Positions 31,405 through 39,838 of a stretch of DNA of 42,279 nucleotides are shown here, piece by piece. This stretch comes from Elusimicrobia bacterium CG_4_9_14_3_um_filter_62_55. Its GTDB lineage: Bacteria > Elusimicrobiota > Elusimicrobia > UBA1565. Both the position numbers and the translations under genes were made by a program. The notes under the pieces are model-generated. The model saw only the letters and a program-made list of their open reading frames with translations. It made no database searches and was not told the origin of the DNA. Within the stretch, counting starts at the first letter, position 1. Each line of letters starts with the position of its first letter. Where the stretch lies: NCBI GenBank assembly GCA_002790095.1, contig PFUL01000183.1, forward strand, positions 74,287 to 116,565, written 5' to 3'.

Positions 31405-34253
31405 TCACGATCGTTCGCCTTTCGGCGGCGCTGCTTCTGGTGTCGGCGCTGGCCGCGCCTCAGACCCGGGCGCAGGCGTTCGGCCAAAATCAAGTCAAGA
31501 ACCGGGACTTCGACTGGAAGGTCGTTTCCACCGAGCACTTTGACGTCCACTATTACGAGGACTCCGAGCCGCTGGCGCCGTTCGCCGCGGAGATCCTGGA
31601 GCGTTCCTACCGGCGAATTTCGGCCTCGCTGGGGGTTTCCTGGAAGAACGATAAGCGAAAGCCGTTTTTCCTCTACGCCTCGCTCTCGGACATGCAGCGA
31701 TCAAGCATCGTCGAGGTCGGGGACGGTACCGGTGGCGTCACCGAGGCGCTGAAGAACCGTTTCATCGTCTTCAACGACGGATCGCGCGCCTGGCTCGACA
31801 CGGTCACGACGCACGAACTGGCGCACATCTTCCAATTTCATCTGCTCATCGAGGGCTTTTGGCGTTCGGCGCGAATCCTCAAGACCATCGTCTATCCGCT
31901 GTGGATGATGGAGGGCATGGCGGAGTTCTATTCGTGGGGACTCGACGACACGGCGGGCGAGGTGCTCATTCGCGACGCGGCCACCTCCGAGGGCCTTATC
32001 CCGCTCTACAAACTCGAGCATTTCAGCCATTTGAAGCCGCATCAGGTGCGTCTCGCGTACGAGAGCGGTTCCGCCGTGCTGGAGTTTATGGAAGCCGAAT
32101 TCGGTCCCGGCAGCGTGCAAAAACTGATCCGATCGTTTGAATCCCGGTTCGAATCGAGCGCGGTGCTTTTCGAAGTGACGGGGCTCGATGTTTTTCAATT
32201 CGACCGGAAATGGCGGGAATACGCGCGCGAGCGTTGGACGCGGATCGTGAAGCGGGAGCGCCTGCTGGAGCCGGAAGCTTACGGCGACGCCCTGACCCCG
32301 ACCGATAACGACATCCCCGAGGAGAACAGCTCTCCGACGCCGACGCCCGACGGGAAAGCGGTGATCTATTTGACGACACGCTACGGATTTCCGCCGTCGA
32401 TCGTCGAGCGCGATCTCGCGAGCGGACGCGAACGGAAGCTGGTCTCGCACGACACGCGCGTCGAGAGCATCCACCTCGGAAACTTCACCAACAAATCCCG
32501 GGTGATGTCCGTCTCCCCCGATGGGCGTTGGCTGGCTTTCGCGGGAACGAAGAATCACCGTGATTCGATTTACCTGTACGACCGTGAGCGGGGACGCTAC
32601 GAGCGACTTCCCGTCCCGGGGTTTCAGGCCGTGAACCAGCCTGCGTTTTCTCCCGACGGAAAGGAGATCGCCTTTTCGGGGCTCAAGGATTCCCGCACGG
32701 ATGTGTTCGTCATCGACCGGGCCTCCGGAAAGACGCGCCGCATCACCGACGATCCGCAAGACGACCAGACGCCGGTGTTTACGCCGGATGGGCGCACTCT
32801 CATTTACAGTTCGGAGATCGAGGTTCCCGGCGGACCGATGCTGTACCAGCGGCGTCTCTACCGGGTTCCCGCCAACGGCGGGCCGGTGGAGCGCCTCGTC
32901 GATCTTCCGGGTGCGGCGCGCGACCCCGTGGTCTCCTCCGATGGGAAGCGGGTCCTGTTCTGTCTCGAGGGGGGCGGGTTCTACGAGGCCTATGAACTCG
33001 ATCTGGACACGCGGGTTTCCCGGCGGCTGACGCGCTCGATCGGAGCAGTATACACGCCCGCCTACGCGCCCGACGGAAGTCTATTTTTCGCGGGGTTTCG
33101 AAAAGGGAGCCTCCGCTTGTACCGGGGCGAGCGGTCCCGCTTCGGGGAAGAGGCGGACTCGGCGGGACTCGCGGCGGCCGGAGGGGACGGGCGAATCGTC
33201 GCCGCGTCCAGCGGCCCCGCAGTCGGCGTCGGGCGTGCGGCGAAGTCCCCGTTTACGACGGACCTCTTCTTGCCCGCGTTCTTCTACTCGTCGAACGGGG
33301 GGCTGTTCTGGACCAGCTTTTGGCAGGGCTCGGATCTGCTCGGCCGCCACCAGGCGACCTCGCTGCTCAGCTACGGGTCCGGCGCGGGCTTTCTCGATTA
33401 CGGGACTCAGTATTCCTACAACCGCTGGCGCACCGGCCTCGGAGCCGGGGCGATCGGCCGCCTGCGGCAGGACTCCTTCGACGACGCGACGGGGCTCACC
33501 GGCGACGAGAGCTCCCACCTGCAGTTTCTGCGCGCGAGCTATCCGTTTGATCGCTTTCACCGGCTGGACCTTACGGTCGTTTCGGCGACCGGGCGGCTCG
33601 ACTTTGACGGGCTCGCGAGCACCGTTCGACAAGAGGCGCGGACCTTTTCCGGCCAACTGGTGCGCGACACCGTGCGCGGGCGCTATCTGGTCGCGACCGC
33701 CGGTCAGCGGGCGCGGATCGGCGCGTCGGTGAACGCGCAAGTGCTCGGCGGAAACGTCGACCGCGATTCGTTCTTCGCCGAAGGCGTGCAGTATGTTCCA
33801 ACCGGGGGTTTGAGCGCATTCGTTCTTCGCGGGTTCGGAATCCATCAACTGGGGCGAGACCCCAATCAATTCATCCTCGGCGGGATCGGCGGGGTTCGCG
33901 GCTTCGGGCGCAGTACGGTCAACGACCTCGGGCGCACCGGGGCGATCGGGACCGCCGAATGGCGGATTCCGTTGTGGTCGAATTTGGACTATTACATGTG
34001 GTACATCTTCCCCGATTTCTACTTCAAATCGATCTCCGCCGCCCTGTTCACCGACGTCGGGCATGTCTGGGAGTCGCGGGTGCAGTTAACGAACTCCCGG
34101 TGGGCCGATTTGCGCCATTCCTACGGCGCCGGCCTACGCATTCACACCTTCATCCTGCAATTGTTCCCGCTGGTGATCCACTTCGACTACGCGCGGCGCA
34201 CGACCTCGAGCGGGGACGGGGTTTTCTACGTGTATCTAGGTCCTCTTTTCTAG
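31404..34253 (+). CDS. Gluzincin / TolB-like beta-propeller / Omp85-type barrel fusion protein
   Basis: This large outer-membrane protein has about 949 residues. The signal peptide RLSAALLLVSALAAPQTRAQA is complete only if translation starts at the ATC at 31404, which overlaps the rpsA stop. GTG 31440 is the nearest standard start but would remove the signal. Residue numbers below are from the GTG. A peptidase_MA-like domain has HELAH (125-129) and WMMEGMAEF with Glu158/Glu162. TolB/PD40 propeller blades follow (SPDGRWLAFAG, FSPDGKEIAFSG, FTPDGRTLIYSS, YAPDGSLFFAG). The last about 340 residues form a barrel with the Omp85/BamA motif GGVRGFGRS and end in the strand GVFYVYLGPLF. No POTRA domain is seen. 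It may be a surface-export or processing unit. Confidence 0.85.
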   Translation: MTIVRLSAALLLVSALAAPQTRAQAFGQNQVKNRDFDWKVVSTEHFDVHYYEDSEPLAPFAAEILERSYRRISASLGVSWKNDKRKPFFLYASLSDMQRSSIVEVGDGTGGVTEALKNRFIVFNDGSRAWLDTVTTHELAHIFQFHLLIEGFWRSARILKTIVYPLWMMEGMAEFYSWGLDDTAGEVLIRDAATSEGLIPLYKLEHFSHLKPHQVRLAYESGSAVLEFMEAEFGPGSVQKLIRSFESRFESSAVLFEVTGLDVFQFDRKWREYARERWTRIVKRERLLEPEAYGDALTPTDNDIPEENSSPTPTPDGKAVIYLTTRYGFPPSIVERDLASGRERKLVSHDTRVESIHLGNFTNKSRVMSVSPDGRWLAFAGTKNHRDSIYLYDRERGRYERLPVPGFQAVNQPAFSPDGKEIAFSGLKDSRTDVFVIDRASGKTRRITDDPQDDQTPVFTPDGRTLIYSSEIEVPGGPMLYQRRLYRVPANGGPVERLVDLPGAARDPVVSSDGKRVLFCLEGGGFYEAYELDLDTRVSRRLTRSIGAVYTPAYAPDGSLFFAGFRKGSLRLYRGERSRFGEEADSAGLAAAGGDGRIVAASSGPAVGVGRAAKSPFTTDLFLPAFFYSSNGGLFWTSFWQGSDLLGRHQATSLLSYGSGAGFLDYGTQYSYNRWRTGLGAGAIGRLRQDSFDDATGLTGDESSHLQFLRASYPFDRFHRLDLTVVSATGRLDFDGLASTVRQEARTFSGQLVRDTVRGRYLVATAGQRARIGASVNAQVLGGNVDRDSFFAEGVQYVPTGGLSAFVLRGFGIHQLGRDPNQFILGGIGGVRGFGRSTVNDLGRTGAIGTAEWRIPLWSNLDYYMWYIFPDFYFKSISAALFTDVGHVWESRVQLTNSRWADLRHSYGAGLRIHTFILQLFPLVIHFDYARRTTSSGDGVFYVYLGPLF

Positions 34254-34274
34254 ATGATTTTTTCAGCATATATG

Positions 34275-34303
34275 TTGCGGATTATTATGATAAACGGTAT
34301 TAT
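34275..34303 (+). promoter_or_regulatory. AT-rich promoter of the DUF4143 ATPase gene (TTGCGG-17-TATTAT)
   Basis: TTGCGG (34275-34280) and TATTAT (34298-34303) are 17 bp apart within an AT-rich block that stands out in this GC-rich region. The -10 ends 9 nt before ATG 34313, and no Shine-Dalgarno is obvious. Confidence 0.5.
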
Positions 34304-34312
34304 ATATACGGA

Positions 34313-35461
34313 ATGGAAAAAGCCCCATTTTACCCTCGCGTACTCTCGCTTCCCAATCTGTTGAAAGGGGGAAATCATTTCCTGTTCGGCCCCCGGTCTA
34401 CGGGAAAATCCTTCCTCATCCGGCTTCAACTGCCGAACGCCAAGGTCTATGACCTTTTGGATTCGGATGTGTTCACGCGGCTGGCGCGCAGACCACGGAC
34501 GCTCGGAGAGGAATTGGCGGAGCATAAAGGGCTCGTTGTGCTAGACGAAATACAAAAGCTGCCCGCGCTGCTCGATGAGGTCCATCGATTGATCGAGTCG
34601 CGCGGCTTGAGATTCCTGATGACGGGCTCAAGCGCCCGCAAGCTCCGGCACGGCGGCGTCAATCTTTTGGGCGGGCGCGCGCGCGAGGCGCATTTGTTTC
34701 CGCTTTGCTCAAGGGAGATCCCCGGATTCGATCTCATCACCTACCTCAACCGCGGAGGCATCCCGCGCATTCACGCCGGCCGTGACTTTCGTGAGGGACT
34801 GCACGGTTACGCGAACCTCTATCTCAGTCAGGAGGTCGTGGCCGAGGCCCTGACGCGCAAGGTGGAACAGTTCGCCCGGTTTCTGGATGTGGCTGCGATC
34901 CAGTGCGGCGAGGAGTTGAACTATGAGGGAATCGCCGGTGACTGCGGCGTCCCGGCGCGGACCGTACGCAACTATGTCGCGATTCTGGAGGATACGCTTG
35001 TCGGCTTCGAGGTCCCGGCCTTCCGGGCGACGCGGCGGCGCAAGGCGATATCGCGTTCCAAGTTCTTCTTCTTCGATATCGGCGTAGTCAACGCACTCTC
35101 CCGGCGCGGAGAGATCAAACCGCGCAGCGAGCTATTCGGGAAGTGTTTCGAGCACTTCCTGTTCTTGGAACTTCGCGCCTATCTCAGTTATCGCCGCAAG
35201 CGAATTCCGCTCCAGTATTGGCGCAGCACCTCCGGCTTCGAGGTGGACTGCGTCCTCGGCGACCGCCTGGCGCTCGAGTTCAAGTCCTCGGACGAGGTTT
35301 CGGGGCGCCATCTGCGGGGCCTCAAAGCCCTGCGGGAGGAGGGAAAAGTCAAGGATTACGCGGTCGTATCCCTCGTCCCTGAGTCCCGGCGCATGGAAGG
35401 AATCAAAATCTACCCATGGCGCAAGTTTCTGGACGCGCTTTGGGGCGACGAGTTGATCTAG
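34313..35461 (+). CDS. AAA+ ATPase with DUF4143 (stand-alone ATP-binding protein)
   Basis: The 382-residue protein has Walker A GPRSTGKS (26-33), Walker B LVVLDEIQKLP (75-84; Asp78, Glu79) and the sensor LMTGSSARKL. The DUF4143-type second half follows, with AIQCGEELNYEGIAGDCGVPARTVRNYVAILEDT as a winged helix, FFFDIGVVNAL and a C-terminal nuclease-like YWRSTSGFEVDCVLGDRLALEFKSS (E-x-K). These genes are often mobile and of unknown function. ATG 34313 is the first start after an AT-rich upstream region; a longer frame into the barrel gene is rejected. The setting suggests horizontal gain. Confidence 0.9.
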   Translation: MEKAPFYPRVLSLPNLLKGGNHFLFGPRSTGKSFLIRLQLPNAKVYDLLDSDVFTRLARRPRTLGEELAEHKGLVVLDEIQKLPALLDEVHRLIESRGLRFLMTGSSARKLRHGGVNLLGGRAREAHLFPLCSREIPGFDLITYLNRGGIPRIHAGRDFREGLHGYANLYLSQEVVAEALTRKVEQFARFLDVAAIQCGEELNYEGIAGDCGVPARTVRNYVAILEDTLVGFEVPAFRATRRRKAISRSKFFFFDIGVVNALSRRGEIKPRSELFGKCFEHFLFLELRAYLSYRRKRIPLQYWRSTSGFEVDCVLGDRLALEFKSSDEVSGRHLRGLKALREEGKVKDYAVVSLVPESRRMEGIKIYPWRKFLDALWGDELI

Positions 35462-35483
35462 CGCTCCGACCGTCTCATTATTC

Positions 35484-35489
35484 TAGAAT
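35484..35489 (+). promoter_or_regulatory. -10 hexamer TAGAAT upstream of lysA
   Basis: TAGAAT ends 6 nt before the lysA ATG. No good -35 box is visible. It resembles the spacing seen for other genes in this window and would give a leaderless transcript. Confidence 0.35.
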
Positions 35490-35495
35490 GAGCGG

Positions 35496-36704
35496 ATGCA
35501 GCTCGACGGCGTCTCCCTGAAATCGCTCGCTCGCAAGCACGGGACCCCGCTCTACGTCTATTCGGCTAAGACGATCCGCGAGCGCTACCGCCGGCTTGTG
35601 CGGGCGGTCAGCTGGCGGGACTCGCTCGTGTGCTACGCGCTCAAGGCGAATTCCAACCGGGCGGTCTGCGCGCTGCTCGCGGACGAAGGCGCGGGCGCCG
35701 ACATCGTCTCGGGCGGCGAATTGATCCGCGCGGGGCGTGCGGGATTCCATCCGTCCAAGATCGTATTTTCCGGCGTGGGCAAAACCCGCGACGAGATGGC
35801 GGCCGCGCTGCGCCGGAAGATCCTCGCGTTCCACGTCGAGTCCGGCGAGGAGCTCGCCGCGCTCGAATCGGTCGCGAAGCGCCTTAAGACGCGGGCTCCG
35901 TTCTCGATCCGCGTGAATCCCGGGGTGAAGGCCGACACGCATCATCACATCACCACCGGCACCGTCGAGAATAAGTTCGGCGTCGAGGCCCCGGAGGCGG
36001 CGGCGCTCTATGAACGCGCGCTGCGTTCGCGCTGGCTCGCTCCAGTCGGCGTCCAGTGCCACCTCGGCTCCCAGATCGTCGACCCGGCCCCGTACGGCAA
36101 GGCGTTGGACCACCTTCTCGGGCTTGTGGATCGGATCGAGGGGAAGGGGGCGAATCTGCGCTACCTGGACATCGGCGGCGGAATGGGCATCCCGTACGCG
36201 TCGGGCAAGACCATGAACCTGGAGCGCTTTGCGGGAACGCTGACGCGGCGGCTTGTGGGTCGCCCATTGACTCTCGTCATCGAGCCCGGCCGCTGGCTGG
36301 TCGGCCCCGCAGGGGTGCTGTTGACCGAAGTCCTCTACCGCAAGAAAACGACGGCGCGACGCTTCGTCGTGGTCGACGCCGGGATGAACGACCTGCTGCG
36401 GCCGGCGCTGTACGGGGCGGCGCACACGATCGCCGCAGTGACGCCGCGGCGCGGCCGCCGTGTGCGCTTCGACCTGGTCGGCCCGGTCTGCGAGACCGCG
36501 GATCGTTTCGTACACGGGCTGGAAATGGTCGAGCCCGAGCCGGGGGACCTGCTCGCGATCGGCGAGGCGGGGGCCTACGGCTTCTCGATGAGTTCGACCT
36601 ACAACAGCCGTCCCCGTCCCGCCGAGCTCCTCGTCGACGGCGGGCGCGCGCGTCTCATTCGCCGCCGGGAGCGGCTTGACGATTTGGTTCGCGATGAACG
36701 CTGA
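35496..36704 (+). CDS. lysA: Diaminopimelate decarboxylase
   Basis: LysA decarboxylates meso-DAP to L-lysine with PLP. The 402-residue protein has YALKANSN with the PLP lysine Lys50, and GADIVSGGEL. It also has HHHITTG..ENKFGV, QCHLGSQI, LDIGGGMGIPY, EPGRWLVGPAG, GPVCETADRF and GEAGAYGFSMSSTYNSRPRP. These are the standard fold-III blocks, all present. The last codons overlap the next ORF by 11 bases. Confidence 0.96.
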   Translation: MQLDGVSLKSLARKHGTPLYVYSAKTIRERYRRLVRAVSWRDSLVCYALKANSNRAVCALLADEGAGADIVSGGELIRAGRAGFHPSKIVFSGVGKTRDEMAAALRRKILAFHVESGEELAALESVAKRLKTRAPFSIRVNPGVKADTHHHITTGTVENKFGVEAPEAAALYERALRSRWLAPVGVQCHLGSQIVDPAPYGKALDHLLGLVDRIEGKGANLRYLDIGGGMGIPYASGKTMNLERFAGTLTRRLVGRPLTLVIEPGRWLVGPAGVLLTEVLYRKKTTARRFVVVDAGMNDLLRPALYGAAHTIAAVTPRRGRRVRFDLVGPVCETADRFVHGLEMVEPEPGDLLAIGEAGAYGFSMSSTYNSRPRPAELLVDGGRARLIRRRERLDDLVRDER

Positions 36705-37044
36705 ATCCGGGAAGCCCGTCGACTCGGAGTTGTACTCCAAGGAATATTTTCTCGGATCCTGCGGCGGGATCGAATTCTTCGACCGCTACGGGCCGACGGT
36801 GCTCAAGCCCGCCGGACAGGGCTCCTTTTTGGCCGGCTGGGACGCGCGCGTGCGCTGCGTGCCGAACGCGAAACGGCTGCTGCCGGGACTTTACGGCGGG
36901 TCGCTCCCCGTGGATTTTCCGATCCGCCCCGCTCCGTCGTGGAAGCGCGCGCTGTATTTCGGCCTGCTGCTTCACCGGCCGCTCGACCGTTTTCTCGCAC
37001 GGGAATTTCTGATCGTCGCGCGTCCCCGGCGGGATGCGGCGTAA
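36694..37044 (+). CDS. Short methyltransferase-like protein, probably internally deleted
   Basis: This 116-residue frame begins MNAESGKPVDSELYSKEYFLGSCGGIEFF, which looks like the start of SAM-dependent methyltransferases with an LYS.EYF...C.G...F motif. It ends PSWKRALYFGLLLHRPLDRFLAREFLIVAR, which resembles the tail of the same family. The central Rossmann/SAM-binding part (GxGxG) is missing, so it is likely a remnant left by an in-frame deletion, or else a small unrelated protein. It overlaps lysA by 11 bases and the next membrane gene by 11 bases. Alternative start TTG 36676. Confidence 0.5.
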   Translation: MNAESGKPVDSELYSKEYFLGSCGGIEFFDRYGPTVLKPAGQGSFLAGWDARVRCVPNAKRLLPGLYGGSLPVDFPIRPAPSWKRALYFGLLLHRPLDRFLAREFLIVARPRRDAA

Positions 37045-38818
37045 GGACGCTCTCGCTCCGGCGGCGCTCGCCGTCGCCGTGGCGGTGCTGCACGCGCCGG
37101 TTCTTTTCGGAGGCGGGGTTTATTTTCACAACGACCTGACGCATATCTCGTTCCCCTGGCGGGTTCTCTCAACGGAGTTTTTGCAGCGGGGACTCTATCC
37201 GCATTGGAATCCGTATTCGTATTTCGGGATTCCCTTGTGGGCGAACATGCAGACGGGGACGCTGCACCCGTTCGCCGCGCTGTTTCATTTGTTCGATTAC
37301 GCGGACGCTCTCGGCTGGTTCCTCTGGCTTCAGCAGACAACGGGGGCGGTGTTCGCGTATCTGTGGCTGCGGTCCAGGCGAGCCTCCCGCCCCGCTGCCG
37401 CTGCGGGGGCGGCGGTGCTGAGCCTGGGCGGATTCGCGGTCGCCTATCTCCAATTTCCCAACATGATCGGCGTGGTGCTGCACGCGCCGATGCTGCTGTT
37501 GTTCGCCGGCAGGCCGGCGCTGTTCGCCGCGGCTGCGGCGTGGGCGCTCTTCGCCGGCTACCCCCCGTATTGGGCGTTTCTGATTCCGGCGTGCTGGGTT
37601 CTCGGAGGGCGCGGTTCCTGGAAGGGGACGGCGGGAGCGCTGGCGCTATCGGCGGTGCTTTGGATTCCCGGCGCCCAACTCGCCGCGGTTTCCGCGCGCG
37701 GGGAGCGCGGGCTCGCGCAGGCCGAGAGGACGGGGCAATCTTTGCGCCCCTATCAGCTGCTGGGAATCCTTCACCCGGAAGTCGCCCGGCGCTGGGATTT
37801 TTACCGTCAGACCCCGCGTCCTTACCGGCAGCAAGTGATCTGGGAGTCCCCGCAAGGGAAGAAGACCTTCACCTTCGAATCGCGCTACGTCGAAAACATG
37901 AAGGACGCCGGGGGGATTCGCTATGTCCCGCACCGGACGCTGTATCTCGGGGTGTTTGCCGCGGGGCTTGCTTTGCTCGGATTTCTGGCCGCCAAGCGGC
38001 GCGAGAAGGCCCTCTACGCGGCGTTTATCCTGGGGGCGGCGATTCTGGTCTTGGGAAGGCATACACGGCTCTCGGAGGCGCTCTGGAGTTCCTTTTTGCC
38101 GCTGCATTATCTCCGGGGGCCCGCGCGATTCTCATTCTTGTTCACTTTGGCCGCGATGCCGTTGGCCGCCGCAGGGGTGGAGACCTTGAAAGGCCGGCTG
38201 CGATGGGCGGCCGCGGCGGCGGTGATCGTCGAACTAACGGCCTACGGGGTCGGGTTTTATCCCGTCATCTTGAAATCGGATTACGGAAAGAAAGGACCGC
38301 TCGTCGAGTTTCTTCAGAAACACCCCGGGGAGCGGTTCTTTCAAGCGCCCTCTTTGGAGGTCTGGGCGCATTTAGACCAGGTAAGCGACGATCCGGCCTT
38401 CGCGGAGTTCCGCGCCTCGGTTTATAAAACCTACAAGCAGAAGCTGTTCGGCCTGTCGAACGCCGTCTATCATCTTTACGATGGGAACGGGGCCTTCGAG
38501 CCCTTGATTCCATCGCCGACGAGGCGCGTGATCGACGCGCTGATTTCCGCTCCCGTCGAGGAACGCGCCGCGTTGATGAAGCGCTACGGGATCCGGCGTT
38601 GGCTCTCGCGAACCCGGGAAGAGGCTCCGGGGCTAAGACAGGAGGGGCTGAGTCTTTGGTACAGCGCGGCCGGCGGCGCGCCGAAACACTACGAAAGCCC
38701 GTGGAAGCCCGGCCCGGGCGGATTTTATACCGGGCTCGCGCTTTCTTTGGCCTCGTGGAGCGCCCTCCTCGCGCTTGCGTGGAGAAAAAGACCGCGAAAG
38801 GGCTATACTATCGCCTGA
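37034..38818 (+). CDS. YfhO-like polytopic membrane protein
   Basis: The 594-residue protein has about ten hydrophobic helices. The motif near the N-terminus VYFHNDLTHISFPWRVLSTEFLQRG, then YPHWNPYSYFGIPLWANMQTGTLHP, fits YfhO and GT-C-type glycosyltransferases, whose first loop carries acidic catalytic residues. LHYLRGPARFSFLFTLA also fits the family. The last third is a soluble region ending in a helix and a basic RKRPRKG. It probably transfers a lipid-linked sugar in the envelope, by family comparison only. It overlaps the previous small ORF; 4 bp separate it from the next gene. Confidence 0.75.
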   Translation: MRRKDALAPAALAVAVAVLHAPVLFGGGVYFHNDLTHISFPWRVLSTEFLQRGLYPHWNPYSYFGIPLWANMQTGTLHPFAALFHLFDYADALGWFLWLQQTTGAVFAYLWLRSRRASRPAAAAGAAVLSLGGFAVAYLQFPNMIGVVLHAPMLLLFAGRPALFAAAAAWALFAGYPPYWAFLIPACWVLGGRGSWKGTAGALALSAVLWIPGAQLAAVSARGERGLAQAERTGQSLRPYQLLGILHPEVARRWDFYRQTPRPYRQQVIWESPQGKKTFTFESRYVENMKDAGGIRYVPHRTLYLGVFAAGLALLGFLAAKRREKALYAAFILGAAILVLGRHTRLSEALWSSFLPLHYLRGPARFSFLFTLAAMPLAAAGVETLKGRLRWAAAAAVIVELTAYGVGFYPVILKSDYGKKGPLVEFLQKHPGERFFQAPSLEVWAHLDQVSDDPAFAEFRASVYKTYKQKLFGLSNAVYHLYDGNGAFEPLIPSPTRRVIDALISAPVEERAALMKRYGIRRWLSRTREEAPGLRQEGLSLWYSAAGGAPKHYESPWKPGPGGFYTGLALSLASWSALLALAWRKRPRKGYTIA

Positions 38819-38822
38819 TCGT

Positions 38823-39209
38823 ATGAGCAAGCGCCGCAAGAACAAAAATAAAAAGAAGAAAGGCCATCACGCCGCCGCCGGCGGCGCGGACGCGCCTGCA
38901 TCGCATGACGCGTCCCGCTTGGAAAAAGACGCGGACGCTTGGGAAACCGAGGTGGAGCGCCTGTCGGCAAGGGGGAAAAAGGTGATCGGCGGCGGAATCG
39001 CCGTTCTCGCGCTAGGATTCTTCATCTTGACGCTCACCGATCCCTCCGGACGCAACTGGGCCTCGACTCTTTCCCCGATTTTGATCCTCGGCGCGTACGC
39101 GATTATCTTTTTCGGCATCTTCCTTCCGGATCCCGCCGCGCGTGAGGAGGGGGGAGAGACCGAAAAAGACATAGAGGCCTCGACGGCGTCTTTCCCGGAA
39201 TCGCTTTAG
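38823..39209 (+). CDS. Small membrane protein with highly basic N-terminus
   Basis: The 128-residue protein starts with a Lys/Arg-rich cluster (MSKRRKNKNKKKKGHH). A short helix follows, then two membrane helices (about residues 53-72 and 84-101) and an acidic tail. I do not recognise a family. It follows the YfhO-like gene by 4 bp and is the last gene before the terminator at 39237. An ATG at 38823 marks the start; a longer frame from 38775 lies in the preceding gene. Confidence 0.72.
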   Translation: MSKRRKNKNKKKKGHHAAAGGADAPASHDASRLEKDADAWETEVERLSARGKKVIGGGIAVLALGFFILTLTDPSGRNWASTLSPILILGAYAIIFFGIFLPDPAAREEGGETEKDIEASTASFPESL

Positions 39210-39236
39210 GGTTTTTTCCCCCAATTTTTTTTAGAT

Positions 39237-39269
39237 CCGCGCGCTCCGATCGGGGCTCGCGGTTTTTTT
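39237..39269 (+). terminator. Rho-independent terminator of the lysA-side operon
   Basis: The stem is CCGCG(C)GCTCC, loop GATC, then GGGGC(T)CGCGG, followed by seven T. The outer 5 bp and inner 5 bp stems (one T-G pair) are separated by one unpaired base on each side. It lies 27 bp after the stop of the small membrane protein gene. Confidence 0.85.
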
Positions 39270-39318
39270 CTGCCCAAAAAATCAGAAATATTGATAAACA
39301 ATAACTCGATGTTTTATT

Positions 39319-39338
39319 TTCCAGGGTGTCCAGGTACC
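39319..39338 (+). repeat. Repeat motif CAGGG-TGTCCAG-GTACCTGG (copy i)
   Basis: This is a shorter, more diverged version of the CAGGGG...TACCT block that heads the two longer repeats at 39577 and 39734. Confidence 0.4.
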
Positions 39339-39385
39339 TGGCGGTTTAAACTCAATTTTTGAGCTTTTTCGTTCCCCCGAGGGTC

Positions 39386-39501
39386 AAAAAACCATGAAGC
39401 CCAGAGCAGCGCCGCGGCGCCATTTTGCGTGTCGCGGCCCTTTAGTTTTTTCGATCGAGTGTGCGTTGGGTTTTTCACCGCGAAGCTCTTCATGGTTTTT
39501 T
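39386..39501 (+). repeat. 14-bp perfect inverted repeat (AAAAAACCATGAAG / CTTCATGGTTTTTT)
   Basis: The left arm is at 39386-39399 and the right arm at 39488-39501, with 88 bp between them. The arms belong to a family of CATGG-plus-T-run motifs repeated at 39541-39553, 39657-39672 and, as GATGG, at 39814-39830. Confidence 0.65.
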
Positions 39502-39576
39502 TAGCCAAGCCTACTTTTGAGCTCGATCGGGTCCGCGCGGCCTCATGGTGTTTTTGAGCGGAATCCGAATCCGGGT

Positions 39577-39680
39577 TTCCAGGGGGTAGGATACCTTGGG
39601 AATAGAGTATCGAATGTCGATATATCTCCTTTTTCTTCGAGATCCCTCTTTTTGAGCCTCATGGTCTTTTGAATCGCCGT
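39577..39680 (+). repeat. Diverged direct repeat, unit A
   Basis: The unit contains, in order, CAGGGGG, TACCTTG, TATCGAATGTC, a T-run and GCCTCATGGTCTTTT. It aligns without gaps to unit B about 157 bp downstream, sharing roughly 60% of bases over about 100 bp by eye. Confidence 0.5.
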
Positions 39681-39733
39681 TCGCAGCCCCGTTTTGGGAG
39701 CCGGTGCGGGGGGAGTCCCTTTTGGTGTTTCGA

Positions 39734-39838
39734 TCTACAGGGGTCCCAGTACCTTGTGTTTTAGATATCGAATATCAGTAACTTCAGTTTTTTATCGATT
39801 TCCGGCCTTCCGGCTCTGATGGTTTTTTTAAGGGCGCT
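39734..39838 (+). repeat. Diverged direct repeat, unit B
   Basis: The unit contains, in order, ACAGGGG, TACCTTG, TATCGAATATC, a T-run and GCTCTGATGGTTTTTTT, with the same internal spacings as unit A. Confidence 0.5.

Noticed and set aside
33959-34312. N-terminal extension of the DUF4143 ATPase into the barrel gene
   Set aside because: The region codes for the Omp85 VRGF barrel in another frame, and the ATPase fold begins right after ATG 34313.
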